Shown here: positions 1 to 7,068 of the stretch, in pieces
Numbering within the stretch: position 1 is the first letter of the stretch
How the letters are laid out: every line of letters starts with the position of its first letter
Source of the DNA: Candidatus Omnitrophota bacterium
GTDB taxonomy: Bacteria; Omnitrophota; Gorgyraeia; Gygaellales; Profunditerraquicolaceae
Direction: 5' to 3'
Assembly: GCA_016938245.1 (NCBI GenBank)
Contig: JAFGUY010000066.1
Location: 1 to 7,678 of the forward strand
DNA length: 7,678 nt
Notes under the pieces: model-generated
The model's database searches: none
Told to the model about the DNA's origin: nothing
The model's input: the letters and a program-made list of their open reading frames with translations, nothing else
Position numbers and translations under genes: made by a program

Positions 1-2
1 AT

Positions 3-47
3 TACGTAAGTTATGATTTTTCACAAGTTATAGAAACTGGTTTTTGA
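3..47 (+). CDS. Possible C-terminal tail of an upstream gene (partial)
   Basis: Frame 3 is open from the window edge for 14 codons, reading YVSYDFSQVIETGF, and ends at TGA 45-47. The other two forward frames hit stops within the first 15 bases. The peptide has a protein-like composition with alternating aromatic and polar residues, but 14 codons are too few to identify a family or to exclude chance. If real, the gene would end 53 bases before the ahcY start codon, in the same direction, and the candidate ahcY promoter would overlap its stop codon. Confidence 0.25.
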   Translation, partial: YVSYDFSQVIETGF

Positions 48-72
48 AAATAATCGGGAAGAAAAATATTTT
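44..72 (+). promoter_or_regulatory. Candidate sigma70-type promoter for ahcY-pfkA
   Basis: TTGAAA at 44-49 matches the -35 consensus at five of six positions. It is separated by 17 bases from TATTTT at 67-72, which matches the -10 consensus at four of six. Transcription would begin near 79-80, giving a leader of about 20 bases that just contains the ribosome site of ahcY. The region is AT-rich, so chance matches are likely. No terminator is visible between the possible upstream gene end and this site, so read-through from upstream is an alternative. Confidence 0.35.
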
Positions 73-90
73 CTAACAAAGAACTGCAAT

Positions 91-95
91 GGGAG
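91..95 (+). promoter_or_regulatory. Ribosome binding site that sets the ahcY start at 101
   Basis: GGGAG at 91-95 lies five bases before ATG 101. The in-frame ATG at 89 would place this motif inside the coding region and has no purine-rich site of its own upstream (AACAAAGAACTGCA). The shorter protein starting MKYDIKDIK also fits the family's usual N-terminus better than MGENMKYD. Confidence 0.6.
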
Positions 96-100
96 AAAAT

Positions 101-1357
101 ATGAAGTATGATATCAAGGATATAAAATTAGCTAAAAAAGGTAAGCTACGCATTGAATGGGCAAGCAATAATATGCCTGTTTTAAACCTGATAAAGGCGA
201 GGTTTTTAAAAGAAAAGCCTTTAAAGGGCTTAAAAGTTGCTGCCTGCTTGCACGTAACTACTGAAACAGGGGTTTTAGCGGAGGTGCTTAAGGCAGGCGG
301 GGCGCAAGTTTTTATCTGCGCATCCAACCCCTTATCGACTCAGGATGATGTTGCCGCCTCTTTAGTTAAAAATCTAAAAGTTTCAGTATTTGCTATTAAA
401 GGTGAAGATACGAAAACTTATTACAACCATATGAAATCTGCGCTTATTGCCAAGCCTGATATAACTATGGATGACGGAGCGGATTTAGTAAGCACTATTC
501 ATCAGCGTAAGCACTCAATGCATAGTAATATTATAGGAGGTACTGAAGAGACGACTACAGGGGTGATCAGGTTAAAGGCGCTTGCCTGTCAGGGGAAACT
601 CCGTTATCCGATTATCGCGGTAAATGATGCGCTGACTAAGCATTTATTCGACAATAGATACGGAACAGGCCAGTCTACGGTTGACGGTATTATCCGCGCT
701 ACCAATAAGTTGATCGCCGGAAGCAATTTTGTAATTTCCGGATACGGCTGGTGCGGTAAGGGTGTAGCTATGCGCGCAAAAGGAATGGGCGCAAAAGTAA
801 TTGTCGTAGAAGTTGATCCCCTTCGCGCATTGGAAGCGATCATGGACGGTTTTAACGTCATGCCGATAATGAATGCCGCAAGGATAGGGGATATATTTGT
901 AACCGTAACAGGGGATATAAATGTCATCCGCAGGGAGCATTTTAAAATTATGAAGGATGGCGCGATAGTCTCAAATTCCGGGCATTTTAATGTTGAGTTG
1001 GATATCGATGGTTTAAGAAGGATAAGCAAAAAAAGGAGAGCGACCCGTGATTTTGTGGAAGAGTATACTCTAAAAGACGGACGTAAGATTTATCTTTTGG
1101 GTGAAGGCAGGCTTATAAACCTGGCAGCGGCAGAGGGGCATCCGGCGCAGGTTATGGATATGTCTTTTGCCAACCAGGCCTTATCAGCTGAGTTCATGGC
1201 GAAGAATTATAAGAAATTAAGAAAACAGGTTTACAGTGTTCCTGAAGATATTGATAAGAATATTGCCCGTTTGAAATTAAAATCAATCGGGGCTAAAATA
1301 GATGTATTAACGGCTGAACAGAAGAAATACCTGGCAAGCTGGGAGATGGGGACTTAA
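101..1357 (+). CDS. ahcY: S-adenosylhomocysteine hydrolase, short prokaryotic form
   Basis: NAD-dependent cytosolic enzyme that reversibly splits S-adenosyl-L-homocysteine into homocysteine and adenosine, relieving methyltransferase product inhibition. The 418-residue protein shows the family signatures: substrate-site H51, SNPLSTQDD at 76-84, the DDG motif with D124/D125, EETTTG at 149-154, K180 and D184 (matching the catalytic Lys/Asp pair K186/D190 of the human enzyme), the Rossmann motif GYGWCGKG at 214-221, and GHFNVE with H295. DNRYGTGQST (184-193), instead of DNLYGCRES, and the absence of the C-terminal KPDHYRY tail place it with the short Thermotoga/archaeal-type proteins. Some of these are reported to prefer S-inosylhomocysteine, so the substrate is not certain. 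The upstream ATG at 89 is possible but lacks a ribosome site. The stop codon overlaps the pfkA start in TAATG, which indicates coupling. Confidence 0.96.
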   Translation: MKYDIKDIKLAKKGKLRIEWASNNMPVLNLIKARFLKEKPLKGLKVAACLHVTTETGVLAEVLKAGGAQVFICASNPLSTQDDVAASLVKNLKVSVFAIKGEDTKTYYNHMKSALIAKPDITMDDGADLVSTIHQRKHSMHSNIIGGTEETTTGVIRLKALACQGKLRYPIIAVNDALTKHLFDNRYGTGQSTVDGIIRATNKLIAGSNFVISGYGWCGKGVAMRAKGMGAKVIVVEVDPLRALEAIMDGFNVMPIMNAARIGDIFVTVTGDINVIRREHFKIMKDGAIVSNSGHFNVELDIDGLRRISKKRRATRDFVEEYTLKDGRKIYLLGEGRLINLAAAEGHPAQVMDMSFANQALSAEFMAKNYKKLRKQVYSVPEDIDKNIARLKLKSIGAKIDVLTAEQKKYLASWEMGT

Positions 1358-2316
1358 TGAAAAGAATAGCGGTTTTAACTACAGGTGGCGATGCGCCTGG
1401 AATGAACCCGGCGATCAGGTCAGTCGTTCGTTACGGAATCTCTAAGGGCCTTAAGGTTACAGGCGTGATGCGCGGATGGTGGGGGCTGATTAATGAAGAA
1501 TTAAGGGAATTTGATCATCATTCTGTATCCGGAATTATAAGCCAGGGCGGCACTATTCTTAAGACTGGACGCTGCCCGGAGTTTGCTAAGAAAGAGTTTC
1601 AGGATCGCGCATTTAATACTATAAAAAAGAATGCTATTGACGGAGTTGTAGTTATAGGAGGTAATGGTAGTTTTACCGCAGCGCATAATTTCGGCACTAC
1701 TTATAATGTGCCGTGTATTGGGATTCCGGCGTCAATAGATAACGATATAAACGGAATAGATTTAACTATAGGCTCGGATACTGCTATTAATACCGCATTA
1801 GGAGCAATTGATAATATCCGCGATACCGCAACCAGCATGGAGAGGATATTTGTTATTGAGGTAATGGGAAGGGACTGCGGTTTTATCGCCCTTTCTGTTG
1901 CTTTAGCCGGCGGATGTGAAGATGTGATTATCCCGGAACTTAAGCCTGACTGGGAGAGGCTGTGCCATGATATTGTGCAAGGTAATATCCGCGGTAAGGC
2001 AAGCTGGATTATCGTTGTAGCTGAAGGCGCAGGTAGCGCAATTGACATCGCTAAAAAAATAAATGAATTTACTTCTTTAGAGACCAGGTCAGTTGTTTTA
2101 GGCCATGTACAGCGAGGAGGCAGGCCCACAGCTTTTAGCCGTGATTTAGCTTTACGTTTAGGAGATGCGGCAGTAGATGCGTTATTAGATGGGAAAAAAG
2201 ACTTAGCTGTAGGTTTATGTTGCGGCAGGATAAGCGAAGTAAAGTTTGCAGAAGCAATAAAAAAGAAAGAATTAAAGGCAGAATATTGGTATAATCTGAT
2301 TAAAACCCTCACTTAA
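1357..2316 (+). CDS. pfkA: 6-phosphofructokinase, PfkA family, with Asn in the GGDGS motif
   Basis: Phosphorylates fructose 6-phosphate to fructose 1,6-bisphosphate, the committed glycolytic step. The 319 residues match the ordinary bacterial PfkA length. Visible motifs are TTGGDAPGMN (8-17), GRCPEF with R72, SIDND (126-130; catalytic D128), R163, MGR (170-172), E223, R244 and GHVQRGG (249-255). The nucleotide motif is GGNGS (101-105). Gly104 is the ATP-type residue (Asp in pyrophosphate-dependent enzymes), but Asn103 replaces the Asp that helps bind Mg-ATP in E. coli. At the positions of the E. coli ADP/PEP effector site, R21, R25, R155, E188 and K214 are kept and Arg54 is His, so allosteric control is plausible. 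The start overlaps the ahcY stop. GGGAG at 1341-1345 is a rather distant ribosome site, so translation probably depends on re-initiation. The family call is firm; the phosphoryl donor is inferred. Confidence 0.95.
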   Translation: MKRIAVLTTGGDAPGMNPAIRSVVRYGISKGLKVTGVMRGWWGLINEELREFDHHSVSGIISQGGTILKTGRCPEFAKKEFQDRAFNTIKKNAIDGVVVIGGNGSFTAAHNFGTTYNVPCIGIPASIDNDINGIDLTIGSDTAINTALGAIDNIRDTATSMERIFVIEVMGRDCGFIALSVALAGGCEDVIIPELKPDWERLCHDIVQGNIRGKASWIIVVAEGAGSAIDIAKKINEFTSLETRSVVLGHVQRGGRPTAFSRDLALRLGDAAVDALLDGKKDLAVGLCCGRISEVKFAEAIKKKELKAEYWYNLIKTLT

Positions 2317-2320
2317 AATT

Positions 2321-2395
2321 AGGGACGGTTCTTAAACCAAAGCAGAACTGTCCCCAATTAAGGGACAGTTTTAGATTGAGTTAATAACCGTCCCT
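2321..2395. repeat. REP/MITE-like nested palindrome, four GGGAC(G/A)GTT arms
   Basis: The outer arms AGGGACGGTT (2321-2330) and AACCGTCCCT (2386-2395) are perfect 10-base inverted repeats. The inner arms AACTGTCCC (2346-2354) and GGGACAGTT (2362-2370) are perfect 9-base inverted repeats around a 7-base spacer. The same arms can instead fold as two tandem hairpins. In top-strand RNA, 2322-2332 pairs with 2344-2354 over 11 pairs including one G-U, with an 11-base loop. The second unit, 2362-2370 with 2386-2394, has one A-C mismatch on this strand and a G-U on the other. No T-run follows, so it is not a standard terminator. It may block 3' exonucleases after pfkA or partly separate pfkA from the aldolase gene. 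It resembles REP elements mobilised by RAYT-type transposases, but no transposase is present. Confidence 0.75.
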
Positions 2396-2424
2396 GGGTT
2401 AGAAGGAAAGGAGTAATAACTTAC

Positions 2425-3750
2425 ATGGGAAGAAAAGCTTTAAGTATTGATAAACTGGCGATGGAATTAGTTTTTGCTGACGATGCATCGGTAAAAAAGG
2501 AATTATCCAAGAAAATTTTAAATCTGGCGTATAAAAAAGGAATCTTTCCGTCCAGCATACACGAGCTTTATATGGCTTTTGGTAAAGGCGAAGTCTCCGG
2601 ATTTACCGTTCCTGCAATAAACCTAAGAAGTATGTCTTATGATTTGGCGCGCGCAATTTTTAGAACTGCCATAAAGAATAATAGCGGCGCTTTTATCTTT
2701 GAGATTGCAAAATCTGAAATGGGTTATACTGCCCAGCCTCCGGCAGAGTTTACCGGAGTTGTTCTATCTGCAGCGATAAAAGAAGGGTGGCAGGGCCCGG
2801 TATTTATACAAGCTGACCATACGCAGGTTAATCTCAAAAAATTTAAGGAAGATCTTGATAAGGAGTTAAAAGCCTTGCAGGATTTAATCGCTGATGCGGT
2901 TGCAGGCGGTTTCTACAATATAGATATTGATTCTTCCACCTTAGTAGATTTATCAAAGAAAGAAATAAAGAAGCAGCAGAAGGATAATTATGAAGTCTGT
3001 GCCAGGCTTACGCAGTTTATCAGAAGGATTGAACCAAAGGGCGTCACCGTTTCAGTAGGAGGCGAGATCGGAGAGGTGGGCCATACAAATTCCACTCCCG
3101 AGGACTTACGCGCTTTTATGGAAGGTTATAAAGAGAGGTTACGTAAGGGTTTGGTTGGGATAAGCAAGATATCGATCCAGACAGGAACTTCCCACGGCGG
3201 AGTGGTTAAAGCCGACGGCAGCATAGCCGAGGTAAAACTTGACTTCAATACTTTAAAAACTATTTCAGGGATTGCAAAGCAGGAATTTGGGTTAGGCGGA
3301 GCAGTCCAGCATGGCGCATCTACCTTGCCTGAAGATATGTTCCATAAATTCCCGGAAAATGATACGCTTGAGGTTCACCTTGCTACGGGATTTCAAAATA
3401 TAATGTTTGACAGCAAACATTTTCCTTCTGATCTAAAGAATAAAATTTACGAGTGGTTAAAGACTAATGCCTCTTTAGAGCGCAAAGACGGTGAGACTGA
3501 CGAGCAGTTCTTTTATAAAACCCGCAAAAAAGCCCTAGGGCCTTTCAAGAAAGATATTATGAGCCTTACGCAGGATATCCGCGATAAAATCGCTTTTGAA
3601 ATCGAGGAAAAATTTGATTTCCTCTTTAAGCAGCTGGATGCGGTTAATAACAGGTCCGTAGTTGATAAATACGTAACTTTAAAGCGCGTGATTGTGCGCA
3701 GCCGTAAAGACACAAAAGAAGTAGAGCATGACGGAGAAGGAGCGGATTAA
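2425..3750 (+). CDS. fba: Class II (zinc) aldolase, long variant, probable fructose-bisphosphate aldolase
   Basis: Probably cleaves fructose 1,6-bisphosphate to glyceraldehyde 3-phosphate and dihydroxyacetone phosphate, the step after its neighbour Pfk. Class II signatures are readable: D131-H132 (QADH, catalytic Asp plus first zinc His), E214 in VGGEIGEVG, H257 in GTSHGG and H296 in QHGAST, the other expected zinc ligands. At 441 residues it is longer than the usual ~285-360. About 45 residues precede the barrel's first recognisable strand (SGFTVPAIN, 58-66), and a charged, partly helical tail of roughly 110 residues follows position 330. VHLATG at 317-322 has His318 where the family normally has a substrate-binding Asn. 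No class I Schiff-base motif is present. AAAGGAG at 2407-2413 is the ribosome site, 11 bases from ATG. A related ketose-bisphosphate or other class II aldolase specificity is possible; the fba symbol rests mainly on the pfkA context. Confidence 0.82.
   Translation: MGRKALSIDKLAMELVFADDASVKKELSKKILNLAYKKGIFPSSIHELYMAFGKGEVSGFTVPAINLRSMSYDLARAIFRTAIKNNSGAFIFEIAKSEMGYTAQPPAEFTGVVLSAAIKEGWQGPVFIQADHTQVNLKKFKEDLDKELKALQDLIADAVAGGFYNIDIDSSTLVDLSKKEIKKQQKDNYEVCARLTQFIRRIEPKGVTVSVGGEIGEVGHTNSTPEDLRAFMEGYKERLRKGLVGISKISIQTGTSHGGVVKADGSIAEVKLDFNTLKTISGIAKQEFGLGGAVQHGASTLPEDMFHKFPENDTLEVHLATGFQNIMFDSKHFPSDLKNKIYEWLKTNASLERKDGETDEQFFYKTRKKALGPFKKDIMSLTQDIRDKIAFEIEEKFDFLFKQLDAVNNRSVVDKYVTLKRVIVRSRKDTKEVEHDGEGAD
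3737..3742 (+). promoter_or_regulatory. Ribosome binding site that sets the ilvD start at 3752
   Basis: AAGGAG at 3737-3742 lies nine bases before ATG 3752 and inside the last codons of the aldolase gene, whose TAA is 3748-3750. The in-frame ATG at 3728 would add eight residues (MTEKERIN), make a 23-base overlap with the aldolase gene, and has no comparable motif upstream. The TAATATG junction favours 3752. Confidence 0.7.
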
Positions 3751-3751
3751 T

Positions 3752-5404
3752 ATGCGTTCAGATAAGACAAAGAGAGGATTAGAAAGAGTTCCGCACAGGG
3801 CGCTTTTGCATGCGACCGGTCTATCCAGAAAAGATTTAGGCAGGCCTTTTATCGGGGTCGCCACTTCTTTTACTGATCTTATCCCGGGGCATGTCGGGAT
3901 GCGCGATTTAGAGAGGTTTATTGAGCGCGGCATTTGCTACGGCCAGGGAGTGCCATTTTTCTTTGGTGTGCCCGGAATCTGTGACGGTATTGCTATGGGC
4001 CATCTGGGTATGTGTTATCCTATGGCGCTTCGTGAGATTGTTGCTGATATAATTGAGACAGTTTGCAATGCGCACCAACTCGACGGGATTGTTTGTTTAA
4101 CTAATTGCGATAAGATTACTCCGGGTATGCTGATGGGGGTAGCGCGCCTTAATATCCCGGCAATTATTGTTACTGCCGGGCCGATGTTAGGCGGCAGGTG
4201 GAACAAAAGAAAATTAGCTTTTGTGCATGATACTTATGAAGGTATGGCGCGCGCTAAAAAAGGGGATATCTCTATGCAGGAATTATCCTGTTTAGAGATA
4301 GAAGCCTGTCCCGGCCAAGGCTCATGCCAGGGGCTTTATACTGCCAATACTATGGCCTGCCTTACCGAAACTATGGGTATGTCTATTCCCGGTTGCGGTA
4401 CAGCTTTAGCCGGTTCAGCTAAGAAAAGAAGAATAGCAGAAGCAAGCGGCGAGAGGATTATGGAATTAGTAGAAAAAGATATAAAGCCTAGGGATATAAT
4501 TACCAAGAAATCTTTGGAGAATGCCATTGTTGTGGATATGGGTTTAGGAGGTTCTTCCAACACTGTGCTTCATCTTATGGCAATTGCCCATGAGGCAGGG
4601 ATTAAGCTGGATTTAAAGACTTTTGATAAAATAAGCAAATCCGTCCCGCACATCTCCAATATTGAACCGGCAGGAACATATCTTATGGAAGATATTGAAT
4701 ATGCCGGAGGGATACCTGCGGTATTAAAGAGATTGAAACCAAAACTGAATAACGTTTTGAACGTAAATGGCCAGAAGACATTTGATATCGCCGATAAAGC
4801 GGTAATTTATGATGAAGACATTATCCGCCCGTTTAACAAAGCTTATCATAAGCAGGGAGGTATAGCGGTTCTTTACGGTAATATTGCACCAAACGGCGCA
4901 GTAGTAAAGCAGTCCGGAGTGAGCAAAAAGATGATGAAGTTTTCCGGTAGAGCCCGTGTATTTAACCGCGAGGAAGAAGCAATGAAGGCGATTATGAACA
5001 AGAAGGTTAAATCCGGAGATGTTGTAGTTATCCGTTATGAAGGCCCTGCTGGAGGGCCGGGCATGCGTGAGATGCTTGCTCCCACTGCTTCAATAGTAGG
5101 GATGGGATTAGCAGATTCCGTGGCATTAATTACCGACGGCCGTTTTTCCGGAGGGACAAAAGGTCCTTGTATCGGGCATATTTCTCCGGAGGCATCTGCC
5201 GGCGGACCGATCGCTATATTAAGAGAAGGAGATGTAATTGAGATAGATATACCGAATCGCAAACTCAATGCGAAGTTAAGCAATCAGGAGATAACAAAAA
5301 GATTTAAGAATTGGAAACCGGTAGAGCCTAAGATCAAAACAGGATATTTATCCAGATACACCCGGTTGGTTACTTCGGCAGATAAGGGGGCAGTTTTAAA
5401 GTGA
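3752..5404 (+). CDS. ilvD: Dihydroxy-acid dehydratase
   Basis: Iron-sulfur enzyme that dehydrates 2,3-dihydroxyisovalerate and 2,3-dihydroxy-3-methylvalerate to the 2-oxo acids giving valine, leucine and isoleucine. The 550 residues fall between the usual ~550 and 615 of the IlvD/Edd family. Motifs in order: SFTDLIPGHVGM (39-50), CDGIAMGH (77-84), NCDKITPGMLM (118-128) with C119 and a Lys121 at the position carbamylated in structures, CPGQGSC (186-192), GGSSNTVLHL (266-275), YGNIAPNG (375-382), EGPAGGPGM (430-438) and TDGRFSGG (461-468) with Ser466 as the probable base. C119, C192 and probably C77 are the cluster ligands. PGH near residue 46, in place of the PCN found in well-studied [2Fe-2S] enzymes, resembles E. 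coli IlvD and suggests an oxygen-sensitive enzyme. It starts one base after the aldolase stop and overlaps ilvB by four bases (GTGA). Sugar-acid dehydratases are relatives, but the ilvBN context settles the role. Confidence 0.96.
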   Translation: MRSDKTKRGLERVPHRALLHATGLSRKDLGRPFIGVATSFTDLIPGHVGMRDLERFIERGICYGQGVPFFFGVPGICDGIAMGHLGMCYPMALREIVADIIETVCNAHQLDGIVCLTNCDKITPGMLMGVARLNIPAIIVTAGPMLGGRWNKRKLAFVHDTYEGMARAKKGDISMQELSCLEIEACPGQGSCQGLYTANTMACLTETMGMSIPGCGTALAGSAKKRRIAEASGERIMELVEKDIKPRDIITKKSLENAIVVDMGLGGSSNTVLHLMAIAHEAGIKLDLKTFDKISKSVPHISNIEPAGTYLMEDIEYAGGIPAVLKRLKPKLNNVLNVNGQKTFDIADKAVIYDEDIIRPFNKAYHKQGGIAVLYGNIAPNGAVVKQSGVSKKMMKFSGRARVFNREEEAMKAIMNKKVKSGDVVVIRYEGPAGGPGMREMLAPTASIVGMGLADSVALITDGRFSGGTKGPCIGHISPEASAGGPIAILREGDVIEIDIPNRKLNAKLSNQEITKRFKNWKPVEPKIKTGYLSRYTRLVTSADKGAVLK

Positions 5405-7068
5405 AGGGTGCACAGATATTATTAGAGTCTTTAAAGCGCGAAGAGGTAAAAGTTATCTTCGGATATCCCGGCGGATCGGTTTTACCTATATTCGATGCCC
5501 TGTATGATTTTAATATAAGGTTTATTTTAACACGCCATGAACAGGGAGCTGCGCATGCAGCTGATGGTTATGCTCGTGCAACCGGTAAGGTGGGGGTTTG
5601 TCTTGCTACTTCAGGCCCCGGAGCGACAAACCTAGTCACCGGCATCGCAAATGCCTATATGGATTCTATCCCTATGGTTGCTATAACCGGACAGGTTGGG
5701 ACTCATTTAATCGGCAACGATGCTTTTCAGGAAGCGGATGTAACCGGAATTACTCGTCCTATAACCAAGCATAATTTCTTGGTAAAGGATGTTAGGGATT
5801 TAGCCCGTACTATTGCCGAGGCTTTTTATATTGCATCCAGTGGTAGGCCGGGGCCAGTGCTTATTGACATTCCGGTAGATGTCCAGAGGGCAGAGGCAGA
5901 TTTTATCTGGCCGGAAAGCGTAAGTATACGCAGTTACCAGCCGACTTATTTCGGCCATCCGGGCCAGATTAAAAAAGCAGCAAAGTTGATAGCACAAGCT
6001 AATAAACCGATCATTTACGCCGGAGGAGGAGTAATTACCGCAGGGGCTAGTTTGGTATTGAAAGAATTGGTAGAGAAAATCCAGGCTCCGGTAACTACTA
6101 CTTTTATGGGTTTAGGCGGTTTTTCCGGTAATCATCAATTATCATTAGGGATGCTTGGTATGCATGGGACTGCTTATGCCAATCACGCAATAATGGAAGC
6201 AGATTTAATTATTGCTGTAGGTGCCCGTTTTGATGATAGGGTAACCGGAAGGCTGGATCACTTTGCCCCATACGCAAAAGTTATCCATATTGATATAGAC
6301 CCTTCATCGATTAGCAAGAATATTCGGGTGGATATACCAATAGTCGGAGATGCTAAGAATATTATTGAGGAACTAATTAGGGAAATTAAAAAAGTTCCGG
6401 ATACATCTTTGTGGCTAAAGACTGTTGATGCTTGGAAGAAAAAACATCCGTTGGTTTACAAGAATACCGGTAAATTACTTAAGCCGCAGTATATATTAGA
6501 AGAGCTTTGGGCGTTAACTAAGGGCGATGCTATAATGTGTACCGAGGTAGGGCAAAGCCAGATGTGGGCATGCCAGTGGTATAAACATTTAAGTCCTAGG
6601 ACATGGATTTCTAGCGGAGGGTTAGGTACGATGGGTTTTGGTTTTCCTGCTGCAATGGGCGCAAAGACGGGAGTGCCCGGTAAAGAGGTATTTAATATTG
6701 CAGGTGATGGTTCAATCCAGATGAATATTCAGGAATTAGCTACTTGCGTTGCGAATAAAATTAATATTAAGGTACTGATTTTTAATAATGGTTTCTTAGG
6801 GATGGTTAGGCAATGGCAGGAGCTATTTTATAAAAAACGTTATTCCTATACGCCGATTACCAGCCCTGATTTTGTAAAGTTAGCCCGGAGTTATGGCGCG
6901 GTGGGGATACGGGTGACTAAAAACGAAGAGGTGCGAAAAGCCCTGCAAAAGGCAATAAAAACAGATAATACCGTATTTGTTGAGTTTATAATTGAGCCAG
7001 AAGAGAATGTTTGGCCTATGGTCCCTGCCGGACAGGCAATTAACAAAATGATTGACGGATTAGCATAA
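5401..7068 (+). CDS. ilvB: Acetolactate synthase, large catalytic subunit
   Basis: Thiamine-diphosphate enzyme that decarboxylates pyruvate and transfers the two-carbon unit to pyruvate (acetolactate) or 2-oxobutyrate (acetohydroxybutyrate), the first common step of branched-chain amino acid synthesis. The 555 residues match the family. The N-terminal PYR domain has GYPGG (21-25), the cofactor-activating Glu47 in RHEQGAAHAADG, and ATSGPGATN (69-77). The central FAD-binding domain has RFDDRVTG (276-283). The C-terminal PP domain has GDGS (435-438) through NN at 462-463 and then MVRQWQ with W472, the conserved residue at the herbicide site. FAD-site and gate motifs such as DAFQEAD (107-113) separate it from pyruvate oxidase and other relatives. 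Translation starts at GTG 5401 inside the end of ilvD, with AAGGGGG at 5384-5390 as ribosome site ten bases upstream. It overlaps its regulatory subunit gene by one base. Confidence 0.97.
   Translation: MKGAQILLESLKREEVKVIFGYPGGSVLPIFDALYDFNIRFILTRHEQGAAHAADGYARATGKVGVCLATSGPGATNLVTGIANAYMDSIPMVAITGQVGTHLIGNDAFQEADVTGITRPITKHNFLVKDVRDLARTIAEAFYIASSGRPGPVLIDIPVDVQRAEADFIWPESVSIRSYQPTYFGHPGQIKKAAKLIAQANKPIIYAGGGVITAGASLVLKELVEKIQAPVTTTFMGLGGFSGNHQLSLGMLGMHGTAYANHAIMEADLIIAVGARFDDRVTGRLDHFAPYAKVIHIDIDPSSISKNIRVDIPIVGDAKNIIEELIREIKKVPDTSLWLKTVDAWKKKHPLVYKNTGKLLKPQYILEELWALTKGDAIMCTEVGQSQMWACQWYKHLSPRTWISSGGLGTMGFGFPAAMGAKTGVPGKEVFNIAGDGSIQMNIQELATCVANKINIKVLIFNNGFLGMVRQWQELFYKKRYSYTPITSPDFVKLARSYGAVGIRVTKNEEVRKALQKAIKTDNTVFVEFIIEPEENVWPMVPAGQAINKMIDGLA

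Noticed and set aside
8..31. Direct repeat AAGTTAT at 8-14 and 25-31
   Set aside because: Seven AT-rich bases repeated at 17-base spacing are easily expected by chance, and the repeat lies within the possible upstream coding tail.
1..100. SAM or SAH riboswitch upstream of ahcY
   Set aside because: The leader is short and AT-rich. I found no GC-rich conserved core or pseudoknot-forming segments typical of SAH or SAM riboswitches.
604..1029. Minus-strand 141-codon open frame inside ahcY
   Set aside because: It lies antisense to well-supported catalytic and NAD-binding motifs of AhcY and encodes no recognisable motif, so it is a shadow of the real gene.
1701..2312. Minus-strand 203-codon open frame inside pfkA
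   Set aside because: It is fully antisense to conserved PfkA motifs, has a Ser/Ile/Pro-rich composition typical of shadows, and shows no ribosome site or family signature.
2376..2404. Possible promoter TTGAGT-17-TTAGAA for the aldolase gene
   Set aside because: The -10 match is poor (two of six) and the -35 overlaps the repeat element, so it is not convincing.
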